Shown here: positions 5,183 through 5,664 of the stretch, in pieces
Numbering within the stretch: position 1 is the first letter of the stretch
Layout of the letters: each line of letters starts with the position of its first letter
DNA from: Trebonia sp.
GTDB lineage: Bacteria > Actinomycetota > Actinomycetes > Streptosporangiales > Streptosporangiaceae
NCBI GenBank assembly: GCA_030038035.1
Contig: JASHPP010000837.1
Span: 1 to 5,664, forward strand
DNA length: 5,664 nt
Reading direction: 5' to 3'
Translations under genes and position numbers: made by a program
The notes under the pieces: generated by a model
The model's input: the letters and a program-made list of their open reading frames with translations, nothing else
The model's database searches: none
What the model was told of the DNA's origin: nothing

Positions 5183-5664
5183 TCAGGGCTGTAGGTAGCG
5201 GAGGACGGCGAGCACCCGGCGGTGGTCGGCGTCCGATGGTTCCAGGCCGAGCTTGCTGAAGATGTTCGCTATGTGCTTCTCGACGGCCCGCTCCGAGATC
5301 ACCAGGGCCCCGGCGATCGCGCTGTTGGACCGGCCTTCGGCCATCAGGGCCAGCACGTCGCGCTCTCTGGCCGTGAGGGAGCCTAGCCCGGTGTCGCGGC
5401 GGCTGGCGCGGAGCAGTTGCGTGACGACCTGTGGGTCGAGGACCGTGCCGCCTGCCGCCACCCGGGTCAGCGCCTCGACGAATTCCTCGACGTCGCCGAC
5501 CCGGTCCTTGAGCAGGTACCCGACGCCCGCGGCACCGCCACCAGACGCCGCGCCGAGCAGGTCGGCCGCGTAGCGGGTCTCGATGTACTGGGAGAACACG
5601 AGCACCCCGGTCTTCGGGTGGTCACGGCGGATGGCGATCGCGGCGCGCACGCCCTCATCGGTGT
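5183..5664 (-). CDS. NarL/LuxR-family two-component response regulator, N-terminus outside window
   Basis: The C-terminal 159 residues of a DNA-binding response regulator; the gene enters from the right edge, so start, promoter and the phospho-acceptor Asp are not visible. The visible part opens TDEGVRAAIAIRRDHP, which in this subfamily lies just after the phosphorylation site. The receiver domain continues with VLVFSQYIETRYAADLL, containing the switch Ser, and YLLKDRVGDVEEFVEAL, containing the conserved Lys. After a linker comes a complete LuxR/GerE helix-turn-helix: LTARERDVLALMAEGRSN, then AIAGALVISERAVEKHI and ANIFSKLGL. The protein ends YLQP at TGA 5185-5183. Between DLLG and the Lys motif there is a Gly/Ala-rich stretch (AASGGGAAGVG) a few residues longer than I expect for relatives. 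Such regulators normally pair with a sensor histidine kinase encoded next to them, which would lie beyond the window. Confidence 0.9.
   Translation of the reverse strand, partial: TDEGVRAAIAIRRDHPKTGVLVFSQYIETRYAADLLGAASGGGAAGVGYLLKDRVGDVEEFVEALTRVAAGGTVLDPQVVTQLLRASRRDTGLGSLTARERDVLALMAEGRSNSAIAGALVISERAVEKHIANIFSKLGLEPSDADHRRVLAVLRYLQP

Noticed and set aside
1..5664. CRISPR arrays, tRNA or rRNA genes, complete insertion sequences, toxin-antitoxin pairs
   Set aside because: I saw no regularly spaced repeats, cloverleaf-like segments, transposase motifs or recognisable antitoxin partner; the possible HEPN-type motif alone is not enough for a toxin-antitoxin call.

Overview
The window is GC-rich (about 70% by eye), strong G/C third-position bias marks the real genes, and several starts are GTG behind AGGGAG or GGAGG-type ribosome sites. 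Together with the protein families present this points to an actinomycete; genus cannot be read from the sequence. It looks like an accessory, decaying stretch of chromosome: intact genes alternate with remnants.

Layout. From 59 to 3198 every recognisable gene lies on the minus strand. In transcription order they are: a badly broken DHA2-type MFS efflux gene (3198-2615), a micro-ORF overlapping its stop (2618-2547), two small basic proteins with strong ribosome sites (2532-2335 and 2246-1959), a cupin-like N-terminal stub (1951-1796), an intact LysE/RhtB-type exporter (1681-1067), an intact hotdog-fold acyl-CoA thioesterase (926-534), and an unassigned protein that carries a possible HEPN-type R-x4-H motif and lacks a convincing start (ending at 59). 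A divergent intergenic region (3199-3382) carries a composite inverted repeat. It leads to an intact plus-strand sigma factor of the SigX5/TIGR02960 type with a C-terminal SnoaL-like domain (3383-4405). A second, unrelated MFS gene fragment follows it directly on the plus strand (4402-4998). After a 184-base gap, the C-terminal part of a NarL/LuxR response regulator enters from the right edge on the minus strand (5183-5664).

How the parts may work together. The sigma factor is the only complete regulator, and its start faces the former start of the DHA2 transporter across the inverted repeat, so a shared, divergently controlled sigma/efflux unit is the likely ancestral arrangement (inference). 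Both transporters are now dead: the first has an in-frame stop, a frame change and three internal deletions; the second has lost its N-terminal half and carries two internal deletions. I see no phage, CRISPR, tRNA, rRNA or complete insertion sequence. I found no convincing new multi-gene system; the points most worth a second look are the inverted repeat in front of the sigma gene, the pattern of gene decay, the possible HEPN-type fragment and the pair of small basic proteins.
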